64,000 bases of DNA, taken from positions 17,425,501 to 17,489,500 of the forward strand of contig CM070910.1 in assembly GCA_036417435.1 (NCBI GenBank), read 5' to 3'. Each line of letters starts with the position of its first letter. Position 1 is the stretch's first letter. The translations under genes and the position numbers were made by a program. This stretch comes from Inia geoffrensis. Its lineage: Eukaryota > Chordata > Mammalia > Artiodactyla > Iniidae. The notes beneath the pieces were generated by a model that saw only the letters and a program-made list of their open reading frames with translations, searched no databases and was not told where the DNA came from. Of the stretch, positions 11,880-22,969 are shown piece after piece.

Positions 11880-12095
11880 TAAAACTAAACATTAAAAACT
11901 TAAATTTTCACAGTATTTACTCAAATACATCTTATATGGACTAAAGACTTTAAAAAAGGAAACGAATCTTTAAAAACTAAAAGAAACTACAGATGAATAT
12001 TTACCTGGTATTTTAATGAAAAAGAACTTTCCAAGAGTAAAAGCAATGTGAGACACGACAACGTAAAAATTGAAAATTTATGTAACCAGGATAAT
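11880..12095 (+). mobile_element. Old L1 ORF2 fragment, first part
   Basis: Sense-strand phrases such as tatatggactaaagac, then aaaagaactttccaagag and acgtaaaaattgaaaat follow the order expected in the ORF2 3' region of an old mammalian L1. The element resumes after a gap at about 13,265, so it seems to be interrupted by unrelated DNA. Confidence 0.6.
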
Positions 12096-13264
12096 ATTTT
12101 GCCAAGATCAAACAGATACATTCTAATTTCCCCCTTACTCTGTGTCCCATCTGCAGCCTGGCCCTTCCAGGGTGGAGCCACCAGACTGACTTGCCCAGAG
12201 CAGGGGAGGAAGAGATTGTGCTCTCTCAAGCCAGGCTGGAAAGTCTGGAGAGTGAGGATTGCTAAATGCCCCCATCTGTTTAGCCATAATTTTACATACC
12301 AAGGGGTGGGCATGGCTGATCAGATCTTACAGTTCTCCCGGAGTAAGGAAAAGACACCACTTCTGCCCCTGAGGCTGAGGCCAGGAGGCTTGTTGCTCTG
12401 TGCTGGAAAAATGTTTGGCACAAGGGAAGTTAGAAATCAAAAGCCAGAGGGATTGTGCAAGGAAGAGGGAAGTGAGAAGGTAGAAGAAAAGAACCGGTCC
12501 GAAGTGTGTGTCCTGGCTGAGACCCTATGATCTGGGGGACTTGAAAGGAGGAAGGATCTCTGTTTCCGACTCCATTTAGTCCTTTAGAAAGAGACAGCCT
12601 CTCAGGCTACACTTTACCAACCCAGGGGCAGCCACAATGGGGGAAACGGCTGGTGCGTTTGGTTAGGCCCAGGGAGGACTGGAAGTGGAGCTTTTCTGGT
12701 TACTTCTTGGTCCCCATGTGGTGTGTCTGGGAGCTGCCCCGTCCAAGGTCTTGGACCTGAATTGAGAACCTACAAGCCTGGCACTGGGGGGTGAGGGTGA
12801 GAGACCTCTCAGCAGAGGCTAGGGGTGGATTCCCTGTGCCCAGAAGAATGTGGCAGAGTGCATTACAACAACCAGCCTAGGAAAGCCCAGCCAGCCAGGA
12901 GCAACACAGAGAGACAGAGAGTAGGTGGTACCATGTGGATCCGAATTGCTCTTCAGTCCCCCACAAACAGGTGACCAGTATACTCAACTCCATCTTGGAT
13001 CAGAGCTGGGGAATTGGGTTCAGCAATAAGAGAGCTTACCCAGTTATCTCAACAAACCAAAAACTGCCTAAGAGGGCTAAACAATTAGCTCAGACACAAT
13101 TCAAAAAAATTTTAAAGCCCCAAAAGTGAATTTCTACCTACCTATCCAATGGGTGAGAGTTTGTAGGGAAGACAAGCCAAGTCACAGATAAACACATTGT
13201 ACTTATCTACATACTGAAGCACTGTATTCAGTGAATTTTTAATTGGGGCACATTCTCATATGTC
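12096..13264. other. Unrecognised ~1.2-kb segment splitting an old L1
   Basis: This GC-richer block lies between two collinear parts of an old L1. I cannot name it. It has ERV-like features (gaattg and agagacctctc phrases, an ordered purine/pyrimidine texture), but I found no LTR ends, no primer-binding site and no flanking duplication. A 160-codon open frame at 12,048-12,530 crosses its left edge and has no domain I recognise. It could be a solo LTR or non-autonomous element specific to the lineage, or diverged unique DNA. Confidence 0.4.
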
Positions 13265-13740
13265 AAAACAACATTAATACGATTAAATGTCAAATATCAA
13301 ATAAGGGGAAAATGCCAGAGATGAAAAAAGAAAGGGTTAATATGTTTTACCAACACAGAGCTCGTTCGAATAAATAAGAAAAACGCTAAGATCTCAGGAG
13401 AGGAATGGGCAAGAACAACGACCAAAAAAATCTCCAAATAACCAGTCAATTTATAAACCAAGAAATACAAATAGCTAATAAACATAAATATTTGAGAAGC
13501 TAACCAAGAAATAAAAAGTAAAATGACATTCGTACCATTCTCACTTTTCAGAAGGGGCAATATTGATACGAGTTTTCTGAAAATTGATTTCGCAATGTAC
13601 ATTAAGGACATTCAAAATGCTTATATCTTTTAATCTATTAATTCCACTTCTAGAAAATTATCCTTAAGAAATTGTCAGAAGTACGCATGCATTTAACAAT
13701 GAAATTCAACACTGTTCAAGAGGTATGGAAAGATCAGAGA
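13265..13740 (+). mobile_element. Old L1 ORF2 fragment, second part
   Basis: It continues the L1 begun at 11,880: ggaatgggcaagaacaacga, then tacaaatagctaataaacat, then attccacttctagaaaatta, which are the ORF2 C-terminal landmarks of an old L1 in the right order. It is heavily mutated, with no usable frame. Confidence 0.65.
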
Positions 13741-14399
13741 ATGTAAATTAAATCTTCCCCAAGCTCATGGCTCACAAACAGGTAACTTCTACCGGTTCTC
13801 ATTTTAAAGATAGCCTAGAAGAGACTCCAGCTCCATAACTTTTCTTGCTATTCTATTTCAGTCTTGCATCAACTTTGCAGTAAAGCCACCCTTCCTTATG
13901 TCCAACTGAAACACATTCTGCTTTACTTTAAGCCTATGTTTGGTCTCGTGTGGGTACGATGAATAAAATTTTAAAAATTAAATTCATTAAATTAAAAAAA
14001 TCCTTCCTGGCCCCAATTTTTCTTCTTTCTTTCAATGAGCACTCACTTCTGGGACTAATGCTGCTTCTGACTCGCTCCTGGCTCTCAGCACCCACGTGGC
14101 CCAGGTCCTTGAGGTCTCTTCGCTCCCTTAGCCCCTGGATGAGAAATGGCCATGCAGAGAGACAAGCACACAGCTGCAATATGGTGTGAAAAGAGCTCAG
14201 ACTGATGGCTGTACAGGGGGCATGGGTGCATAGAGAAATCTAGGTCAGCCTAGGGGAGTCACATGTCAAAGAGAAGGAAACCTGGATGCTGAGAGCTGAA
14301 CAGGATTCCCTAACTGGAAAAGAGCAGTGGTGAGGTGGGGGGAAAGGGGGTGGCCCAGGGTGTGTGAGTGTGGAGACATGGCCAAAGGTACACCAGGAG
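13741..14399. other. Unassigned sequence
   Basis: No gene or confident repeat. Overlapping open frames on both strands at 13,934-14,189 share the same ~250 bases and show no recognisable domain. Confidence 0.45.
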
Positions 14400-14680
14400 A
14401 GAGTGTGGCTTCACAGAATGAAAGCTTTCTGTGTGGCTATGAGTGGAGCGTGTCAAGCGGGATATATGGGGACGAATGAGAGTTTGGGGGCTCGTCTTTG
14501 TAAGCCACGTTAAAGACTTTGAATTTCAGTCTATAAACATTATGGAGTCAGTGAATAATTTAAGTTGGTGAAACACAATCAGATTTTGGTGTTAACCAAG
14601 GACACACAGACACTGTGGATGGTAGGTTGGAGACACAAGTATCACATGTAATTAATTAGGGCACCAAAAGAGCAAAAGAG
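14400..14680 (-). repeat. L2 LINE fragment
   Basis: The phrase ttgtaagccacgttaaagac followed by tttgaatttcagtctataa and a later acaatcagattttgg stretch is the antisense of the L2 region that encodes the end of its ORF. It is diverged. A related antisense L2 piece appears at 15,995-16,325, so one old L2 may have been split by later insertions. Confidence 0.5.
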
Positions 14681-14802
14681 GGAATGGAACAGAGGAGAAG
14701 GGTACAGGAGAGAGCATACACAATCAACACTACTTAGGAACCTGCTGGATGTGGGGCAGGGTGAGGGAAAATGAGGAGACATCTCCTCAGTTTCTGGTTC
14801 CC

Positions 14803-15120
14803 TAAAAATCTTACCTTATAAAAAAATTTCACCTACAAGTAGTTCTCGTACTCAAATGTGCAGGGAATCACTGGGATCCTTGTTAAAAATATAGATCACT
14901 GGGCCTCCCCTTCAGATTGGTAAAGTGGGGGAGGGCCAAAAATGCATTTTTAAGGAGCCCCCCCGCAATTTTCATATAGGTCCACTTTGAAAAATACCTC
15001 AAAGTGTTTTTCTTTTAATTTTTGCTTTTAAATAATTTGTAAACTGCTACCCCTAATTAATAACTAGTAAATAATCATGCACAGTGAAGAGCATAAAAAC
15101 GTGGCAGAGTATAAATGGTA
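14803..15120 (+). repeat. MER5A-like hAT DNA transposon, copy A of a ~310-bp pair
   Basis: Its core (about 14,836-15,000) has MER5A motifs: tactcaaatgtgcaggg, ttgttaaaaatatagatcac, gggcctcc, and a closing ccactttgaaaaat. It aligns by eye with 18,356-18,665, and the similarity continues beyond the MER5A core on both sides, through shared ataaatggt at the right end. Confidence 0.6.
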
Positions 15121-15239
15121 CACTATAGTGATACTGCAAATGTGGAATATGGGGGAGTTGGGGCAGAGAGAAGATGGGCATGATGCCTATGAAAGCATAA
15201 CAGCATTTAAAGGGTTGTGAACTAATAAAATATATATAC

Positions 15240-15990
15240 ATATTGGTCTTTGGCTCCTGTTCCTGCAAATATTTGGCCTTTGACCCTGGTTGTGACACAG
15301 AGAACTTAAGTCCCTTGGAATTTCCTGGGTGATGGGAAAAGATAGCATCTTTTGTTCTAAGAGGTGACTCTTGGCAGGCTCCTGGATTGGGGCTGGTCAC
15401 CAGGAAGACCAAGCATGATTAGAAGCTTGGAACTTTCAGCCCTACCTCCATCCTCTGGGGAGGGGAGAGGGGCTGGAGATTGAGTTAATGACTGATCATG
15501 TCTACATCATGAGGCCTCCCTAAACACCCCTGAATTACTAGTTTGGAGGGCTTCCTCATTGGTGAACACATCCAGACACCAGGAGGGTGATGCACCCCAA
15601 CTCTATCAGGATGGAAGTTCCTGTGCTTGTTCATTTCTATCTTTTAAAGTATGCTTTGTAATGAATCAGCAATGGTAAGTAAACTGTTTTCCTGGGTTCT
15701 GTGAACCACTCTAGCAAATTATCAAACCTGAGGAGGGAGGGTCATGGGAACCTCGTCTTTGTAGCCAAGTCATATAGAAGTTGTGGGTAACTTTAAGACA
15801 CACTACTTGAGACTAGCATCTGAAGTGGGGGCAGTCTTGAGGGTCTGAGCCCTTAACTGGTGGGGTCTGTGTTTAACTCTGATTAGTGTCAGAATTGAGT
15901 TGAATTGTAGGTCACCCAGCTGGTGTCACAGAATTGTTAGTGTGGGAAAATACCCACACATCTGGGAAGTATTGTGAGTGTGAAAATAAA
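15240..15990 (+). mobile_element. Probable solo LTR of an old endogenous retrovirus
   Basis: The order of phrases matches an old mammalian ERV LTR that I know but cannot name with certainty: aagtaaactgttttcctggg, ctctagcaaattatcaaacc, gcatctgaagtgggggcag, gagcccttaac, gtcacccagctggtgtcaca and a closing acccacacatctggg. No viral coding sequence is next to it. It lies between two antisense L2 fragments. Confidence 0.55.
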
Positions 15991-15994
15991 GGAA

Positions 15995-16325
15995 AACACA
16001 GTGAATATTTCCTAGACAAGTCAACATGGGAAGAAAAATTAGTGACGATGGAAAGGAGTGACCCAAGCTGAGGAGAATGGCGACCAGATGGGTGCATCCG
16101 AAGGAGAGTGATCCAGAGGTGCAAGTGAAACAGTTGAGGACAAGAAAGAAAAGTGGAAACAGGTGCCCCTGGATTTGGTCATTAGGAGGTCTCTAGAAAG
16201 CTGAGAACTAGAAGAATGGAAGGTAGCTGTGGAGGGAAGGAAAGGTGAGGAAGCAGAGACTATAACGGTAGGAAGTAACCTGAGAAGCTCTGCTAGTGAG
16301 CCAGGAGGGACGGGGGCACAACCAT
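15995..16325 (-). repeat. L2 LINE fragment
   Basis: The antisense phrase ggatttggtcattaggagg together with the preceding gtggaaacaggtgcccc context is typical of L2 on the minus strand. The copy is diverged and probably continues the L2 seen at 14,400-14,680. Confidence 0.45.
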
Positions 16326-16329
16326 TAAA

Positions 16330-16736
16330 AGAATGACACAGATATTGAGGATACGACAAAAACTGGTTAGAACTAACTAGGCCCAAGATGGCAGAAGATT
16401 CGACTTCTAGTCACCTTTAGCCTCATTACCCACTCATTGTAATATATTAGCATATGCTAAATGACACACCCACGGGTGCCGTGACAGTTCTGAGGGTGAC
16501 CATACAAGGCCAAAAATTGGGCAGTGGCCCAATTCCTGGAAATCTCTGCCCCTTCTCCAAGATAGTTAGAATATTCCTCCCACTTGTGAGTGTATGAAAT
16601 TACCCAGGCCATAAAAACTAACCACCCCTGCCCCGATGGATTGCATTCTGTCTACGGAATGTGTATCTCTCTAAATAAACCTGCTTCCACTTACTATGGC
16701 TCACTCTTGAATTCCTTCCTGTGTGAAGCAGGAAGG
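16330..16736 (+). mobile_element. ERV1-type LTR
   Basis: The organisation is that of a gammaretrovirus-like LTR: a U3 with gcatatgctaaatgacac and gggcagtggcccaattcc, a TATA-like ataaaaa at 16,610-16,616, a polyadenylation signal aataaa at 16,673-16,678, and a U5 with gctcactcttgaattcc. No gag, pol or env sequence is visible next to it. The outer ends are approximate. The block that follows (16,737-16,849) is repeated at 17,922-18,033. Confidence 0.65.
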
Positions 16737-16849
16737 AATCCCAGTAGGGGAAGGTAAGTCAAAATTTGGAACCTGGCATGTGGTTAAGTGATGTTTGGGC
16801 CTGGCTGGAAGGTCCCTGAGTTTGACCCACCCGAAGTCTTTTCCCAGAC
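16737..16849 (+). repeat. Direct repeat copy 1 (113 bp)
   Basis: It begins aatcccagtagggg and ends gtcttttcccagac. It matches 17,922-18,033 with two substitutions and one missing base, about 97 percent identity counted by eye. It directly follows the U5-like end of the ERV1-type LTR, so it may be U5 or leader sequence. Confidence 0.95.
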
Positions 16850-17921
16850 CCTCACTTAGCAGTCCATCCTAGGGACTTGCCCGAGCCATGGGACATGGGC
16901 ATCCTCTCATGCCCCATTCTGCAACACTAGGAAGGGCATGAGAGAGCTATCATAGCAAGAGTGATAAGTAACAGGGTCTGCCCTTTCAGAGCATAACATT
17001 CTCTTCATGTATTTACCTATTTAAAAATATAAAATACATCATTCCTGAATGATACAAGGAAACAAAATCCGAATTTCCCAATACCATGACATCTTCACAG
17101 GTTTAACCATGAAGTCTAATTTGTACAAACATAAAGGTGTGAAGTGTGGGGCTGCTACTGATAAGTGTATTTAAACATTATTTGTATTGTTAGTTTAAGC
17201 CATCAATATATTGAAAAGGTCTCTGGATATACTTTTATGAAAAGTACAGGCTCCTATATTTATAAATGAACATTAAAAGAAAAAAAAGATTAAAACCCTT
17301 CTCCAAGCTGCATCAATAAACCTGTCCCAGTTACACAAATCTTAGAAGGCAGGCAATTTGGAAGCAGCTCACCAATTTCCTTCTTGAGCAAGTTCTCATT
17401 AGCAAAAGTCTGAAGACAGCTAGTGTATGCGCCTGCAAAAGCATCTGGAAGTTTGTGTTCCTACTTGATATCAAATGCATTATCCCAGAGGCAACTCTGT
17501 GAGAAAACCAACGAGACTGAAGTGGGCTGAGGAAACCTTTGAGAGATGAAAGCTTCTTTAAAGCTTTCTGGCAAATTTACGGACCATCTCTCTCATGTGA
17601 AACAAAACTAGAGTTCAAAATCATTCCACCCCCATTCCACCCCTAATCCCCACTGGGTACTCATTAAAATTCACTTCCAAGTTCTATTCAATGAGTTCTC
17701 AAATGAATGTGGGTGGAGTCAGAGACTGACATCTCTTTGCGGGTCACATGGAGGCTAAAACCAATTCTTGGGTTTCAGGACTTTAGTAAAGTGTAGTCTG
17801 AATTAGAACAGTCCACCATCCTTGTTTCCTAGGGATGCTGGTTTCACTTTCCCTGTGGTTGGAGAGTAGGTTTGAGATTAACTGTAAATAGGTCGCCTCT
17901 AATACCAGCCCCTGGTTTAAA
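16850..17921. other. Unassigned sequence between the two direct repeats
   Basis: No retroviral coding frames, no gene and no recognised repeat. If the flanking direct repeats were the ends of one ERV insertion, this would have to be its interior, but it does not look like gag or pol. Confidence 0.45.
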
Positions 17922-18033
17922 AATCCCAGTAGGGGAACGTAAGTCAAAATTTGGAACCTGGCATGTGGTTAGTGATGTTTGGGCCTGGCTGGAAGGTCCC
18001 TGAGTTTGACCCACCTGAAGTCTTTTCCCAGAC
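17922..18033 (+). repeat. Direct repeat copy 2 (112 bp)
   Basis: Near-identical to 16,737-16,849. Here no LTR precedes it; the left edge is at ggtttaa and the right edge runs into a pyrimidine-rich tract. Confidence 0.95.
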
Positions 18034-18045
18034 GTGGTATCCTGG

Positions 18046-18116
18046 TTTTTCTCTCTTCCTTCCTTCTCCTTCTCCTACTCTTTCTCCGCCTCCACCTTTT
18101 CTTCTTCCTCCTCCAT
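18046..18116. repeat. Pyrimidine-rich TTCC/CTCC tract
   Basis: Long run of T and C in loose ttcc, ctcctt and cttcctcctcc units. It creates an arginine/lysine-rich open frame on the minus strand (17,969-18,256) that is an artefact of the composition. Confidence 0.8.
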
Positions 18117-18355
18117 CTTGGCATTGACCCCGCCATCTGCCCTCCAGACAGGGGCCAAACTTCAGGACCTTGACCCTGAGTTATTATTTCTGAGTCTGAT
18201 GTACCCGCTACTACTGACAGATAGGAGTTCAAATAGAGTTTCATATATATTTGCAATTACATATTATAACTACATGTATTTAATAATACACTTGTTTTAT
18301 ATATAAAGAAAATATCAATAAAACCTATTACATAATATATATTACATATATATGA

Positions 18356-18665
18356 TTGAAAATCATGTTACCATATAAAGGCATTTAGCCTGTCAGTGGC
18401 TCTTATACTTGAATGTGCATGATGATCACTTATTAAAAATATAGATTCGTGGGCCCCATCCTCAGATTTGTGAAGTTGGGGAGGGGAATGAAGAAAAGAT
18501 TTGCTCCTGGCAATTCTTATTTAGGTCCACTTTGAAAAACAGAGTTAAGAGTTTTCCTTTTCCTTTCAAATAATATATAAATCAGTGCCCCCAATGAAAC
18601 ATTAGTAGATACCATGAACAAGTGAAGAGAACAACAACAACAAAAAACTACATGGTATAAATGGT
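18356..18665 (+). repeat. MER5A-like hAT DNA transposon, copy B of a ~310-bp pair
   Basis: The core (about 18,395-18,545) has cttgaatgtgcatgatgatc, attaaaaatatagattcgtg, gggccccatcctcag and ccactttgaaaaacag, as in MER5A. Its flanks also align with those of the copy at 14,803-15,120. Confidence 0.6.
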
Positions 18666-20929
18666 TGTCGATATTTTTCCTCTGTGCCTCCTTTAGCTAC
18701 TACATTAGCACAAGCAATGGACAAAGCTTTTTAGGGCATCTGAGAAAAATCAGGAGTTTTCCAATGGAAATGATTAACGCAATGAAAAGAGAAAACAAAT
18801 TTTTGTTTTTTTTGCCCTGGTACCTATGCCTGACTAGGTATTGCTAAAATAAGCAGAGATTTGGTATTCTGTACAACATATAGTTTTCTGATTACCTAGA
18901 ATTTGTTCTCTTAGAGATAGAGTACCACGGAGGCATGGTCTTATCTGTGGTGAAGAATGTATTCTGACTACAAACAGCAAATGAAATTCAAAGTTGTCTC
19001 CTAGCTACTGATCTTAGCTGGCATCTGAGAAATTTTGTAAACGACACTGACCCCCATGAGCTGACCCTGACACAGGAAATGGGAAAACATTAAAAAAAAA
19101 CCCTATCCCCACAGCCCGCTCCAAAACCCCACCAAACCCTAAGGGAATGAGTTCTGTTTTTGAAAAGACAACTATGATAAAAAGCCGATAAAGTTATGTA
19201 AAGCTAGAGTCATAGAAAAAATGGGGGAAAACGATCCCAGATTTTCCTGATTTCAAAGAACGACTTTATTCATGCTAAACATATAGCCTATGGGTTCTGG
19301 CTTCTGTCACCTTCCAAATAAAGTGAGAAACAGATTTTCTTACATTTCTTTTTGTTCTTGGCTTCTAAAGCTCAGCTTGTTAAGTAGATTTCTGAGCGCA
19401 GGAGAAAGATAAAAGCCTTTTTCTTGTGGGGTGCAAGGGAAAGTGGTAGAGAAGGACTGAGAACTGTTATCACTAATAACCTGCCAAATTAGGTAAGCAT
19501 GGGGGGTGAACCAAAAGATCTGATAATTATTTTTTTCTAAGCAAAAATTTAATGGTGGAAAAGAGAAAGGGCAATGAATTGAATGGGCTGTGAGTCTAGC
19601 TCCTAACTCTAAGCATTTAAGAAATGTTTCATAATGACGGTGGTTGCCCATGTGCTTGCCCGCCCATTGCTAGAATGAAAGTGAATGAAATCCCTTAGAA
19701 GACCTTTGATCAGGCACTATCCCCTGACAGGAGTCAGCTTGTACCAAAAAGGCAGTACTCCATCCTGTAATGGGTGGGAGATCACTACCACCACTCAGTT
19801 AGACAAAAGGTGACACCCTGGGGTTTGTAATTCTTGAGGTGCCCCAATTAATTTATGCACCTGCTAGTGTGTGCCAAGCTGAGTTTAAGATTTTTTTTTA
19901 CATTTTTATATACTTTCTCTCAAAAATATTCATATTTATTAATGTTGGCTTACTAATGTTATTCCCCTGCAGAGAAAAGGAAACGTGTTCATCTCAGCAT
20001 TCTTGCCTACTTCCTCTCCCTTTCCTCCTTGTTTTAATTAACAATTGCTCAGTGCCCTGAGGGCTGTCATTAATTAAAAGATTAAAAAAAAATCCTTCAG
20101 GAATAAGTAGAAATGATATTTTCCTCTTTTTAAACCTGAATGTGGTTTTAAGGTTTATTTTGCAGTTTTTTTTTTTTTTTTTATGGTCCTCTCCTTATGA
20201 TTAAATTTATTTCTGAAAGACTCGGTTGTTGATTTTATGCAAATGTAAGATTTTTCAATATAGGAAATAAAATGTCTTGATGTTTTATTAATTCATGCTC
20301 TCCTTAGAGTTTGGTAAAAGAGCTTTCGCAACATGGGAATTATGCTTTAATAGACAAAAAGTACAAACATTAGTAACTCTTGTAATTGGGAAAATGTACA
20401 TTTTGGTAATTCCTTTTTTCCATTGTTTAAGAAGAAGATAAAGATGTGTTTGGGAGTTAAAAGAATTCACTGATGAAGGCAGATGGGGGAGGTAACTAGT
20501 AAGTACATGTGCCTTCAAGCCATTAGGCTGTGACTTATACTATCTAATTACTATTTTGACCACTGATAGAATTTTTTCTCCCTCTAGTCCATGAAAAAAA
20601 AGATTAAATAAGAGACCATAAAGGGACCAAAATGATTCCAAAGGTGGCTTAATGAAAAAAAATGTTCTGCAGTTTTATGGAAGGTTATAAACCTTATGAA
20701 GTGAACAATTTTCTGATGATAAAATGCTCTGAAAAGGCAGTCCAGAACCTTCTATGACACAGGAGAGCAACGTCTTCTCCAAAGTCACTGGGAGAGGCTT
20801 ACAAGTATTTTATCATGGCTCAAATTCCTTTTGTTGCAGTTTCTAAGCTTCATTTCCCATGTTAAAATGTCACAAGGCAGACCGTAAGAATTAACTTTAA
20901 AAAATCGCATGCGTTTGTGTGGAATTATA
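18666..20929. other. Unassigned AT-rich sequence
   Basis: No gene or confident repeat. A T run lies at 20,165-20,182. Open frames (for example 19,340-19,651 on minus and 20,288-20,518 on minus) have no recognisable domains. Confidence 0.5.
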
Positions 20930-21245
20930 AAAGCCAGTTTGTCTTTACTGCAGGCTGCTTGGTGGGAAATGCTCGGTGAGCAAAGAGCCAGGTCTGCATT
21001 CAGCCTCTTTTCTCCTTGGCCTCTTTCAGGGGGTGATACTCTGAAGCTCCACTGTCTCTCAGCCCCACCCGCACAAACACACCTTTCAGTGCATTCTTCT
21101 CTAGTAAATCCTCTATCAACTCTACACACCACCTCCCTCTCCTCCAAATGCAGGAACACTCTATGGCTCCCTCTTGGCCCACTCTGATCTCCCTTCTCTA
21201 TACTCTCTTTCTCAAAGACTTTGGCCACCGGGGTTAAAACTCTGG
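20930..21245 (+). repeat. Possible diverged L2 LINE fragment
   Basis: Pyrimidine-rich text such as ctccctcttggcccactc and ctctttctcaaagactttgg resembles the sense strand of the L2 middle region. Weak match by pattern only. The 147-codon minus-strand frame across it (20,785-21,228) has no domain I recognise. Confidence 0.25.
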
Positions 21246-21299
21246 CAAATAATCCTTAAAATAAATCATCATTCCTGAGTCTGTGTGCTTTCTAACTAC

Positions 21300-21740
21300 T
21301 TCTTGACCTTCTGATTTAAAGTATCTTTAAAATCATAAAAGCAATACAAACGCATTATGAGAAATTGAGCAATTAGAAAGGGAAGAATCACCAAAAATTC
21401 CATCATTTTGAAAGCTCCATATTATTTTGGTGTACTTCATATCTACATTTAAAAATAATAATCATAGTTAATATCTCATATTACAGTCTACTTTTTCATT
21501 TAATATTAACTCAAAGACGTTTGCACATTGCTGTTTAGTCATATATCAAATTAGAATACAGCTGAGGCGTATTTATCAAGTGGACAGGCCAGCGTTTATT
21601 TTATCATTTCTTTGGATGTTTGATAGTTTCTAGTATTGCAATTAAGAATAATGCTGTCTCAAATAATGCATAGTATTATTCCTTCAGGAAAGAGACTCAG
21701 AGTGGAATTATTGGGTTCCAGTTTGCAAATACTTACATAT
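21300..21740 (-). mobile_element. Old L1 3'-end fragment
   Basis: Antisense landmarks of an old L1 occur in order: cagtctactttttcattt, aataatgctgtctcaaataa and agtggaattattgggttcc. These correspond to the ORF2 end and 3' UTR of old L1 families. Confidence 0.55.
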
Positions 21741-21844
21741 ATCTTAAGATACGTACATCTTATATATCTTACATATATCTTAGAATATATTGACAGTGCC
21801 CAATTTTGGTCCCCCAAAATGAGGTTACATATTTGTTTATTTCC

Positions 21845-22080
21845 TGCTTTTTAGTTTAAAACAATTTTGAATTTACAGAAAATTACAAGAGTAGTCCAAA
21901 GAATTCTTTTATACCCTTTGTCCAAAGACCCCAATCAAATTTTGCCAATTGTCCCAATCATGCCCTTTATAGCAAAAGCACCATTCCAGTATCCTGTGTT
22001 CCACCTGACTGCCATGTCTCTCCAATCTCCTTCAATCTGGAGCAGTTCTGCAATCTCTCCTTCACCTTCATTCTGAAGAT
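21845..22080 (-). mobile_element. Old L1 3' UTR fragment
   Basis: The antisense phrases aattttgaatttacagaaaa, then ataccctttgtccaaagacc, then gccatgtctctccaatctcc are typical of the 3' UTR of an old L1 family. Confidence 0.5.
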
Positions 22081-22420
22081 CACATAAACGATGTGAATTT
22101 TAACGTCTCATCATCATCTGAAACGTACCAAATTTAAAACTGCTCTCATCACCTTTCTCTCAAAATCCGCTCTATCACTGAATTCCTACTTTCTGTCATC
22201 TTTCATCTAGTAACCTAGGCTTAAAACACTTCCTCTCCCTTAGTCCACATGTGATTACCAAATTGTTAAATACTATTCTCCAATTGTCACTCAATACCTT
22301 TATGTGCATTTTCTATTAGCACCTCAAACGCAACATGTCCATCCCTCAACTCACCAGCTTCTTTTCAAAACCTCCTCCTCAGCCTCCTATCGCTCTAAAC
22401 GGCACCAACGTTGGCCAAAT
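22081..22420 (+). repeat. Possible diverged L2 LINE fragment
   Basis: Phrases such as acctcaaacgcaacatgtcc and the ctaaacggcaccaacgttg context match the L2 ORF region on the sense strand. Diverged; assigned by pattern. Confidence 0.4.
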
Positions 22421-22633
22421 GGGCCAAGTTAGCAGGAGGAAAGAAAGGCAACAGGAGAGCGTAAGTGTTTCCATCCAGTGACAACATGGTCTTGCGTGCT
22501 GAAAGAGTAAAGCAGGAATGGGAGGGCAGAGTAGCGTGAGAATAAGTCTTAAAGGCCATGCTGAATAATTCAGTTTCATTCATTCCTTCTTTCTGGACTA
22601 AGTTATAAGCATTTAATGGCTCTGGCTATTTTT

Positions 22634-22959
22634 AAAATATTTATTTATTTATTTTTGGCTGCATTGGGTCTTCATCATTGGGTCTTCGTTGCTGCGCGCA
22701 GGCTTTCTCTAGTTGCGGCGAGTGGTGGCCACTCTTCCTTCTGGTGCGCGGGCTTCTCATTGTGGTGGCTTCTCTCGTTGTGGAGCACGGGCTCTAGGTA
22801 GGCAGGCTTCAGTAGTTGTGGCACACGGGGTCAGTAGTTGTGGCTCATGGGCTTAGTTGCTCCACTGCATGTGGGATCTCCCTGGATCAGGGCTCGAACC
22901 CATGTCCCCTGCATTGGCAGGTGGATTCTCAACCACTGCACCATCAGAGAAGCCCTCTT
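22634..22959 (-). mobile_element. Long CHR-type SINE
   Basis: Antisense copy of the ~300-bp CHR SINE form, with an A/T-rich (ttta)n tail at 22,634-22,660, ggctgcattgggtcttc, repeated agttgtggc phrases and the tRNA-like head ending at 22,956. A 9-base duplication gctattttt flanks it at 22,625-22,633 and 22,960-22,968. Confidence 0.9.
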
Positions 22960-22969
22960 GCTATTTTTT

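Noticed and set aside
12048..12530. 160-codon + strand frame
   Set aside because: It crosses the junction between an old L1 and an unrecognised insert and has no recognisable protein features.
16330..18033. A complete provirus between the ERV1-type LTR and the second 113-bp repeat
   Set aside because: The ~1.07 kb between them shows no gag, pol or env sequence, and the right copy lacks the LTR body.
20785..21228. 147-codon minus-strand frame outside obvious young repeats
   Set aside because: No domain, no splice-site context, and the underlying DNA resembles a diverged L2 on the other strand.
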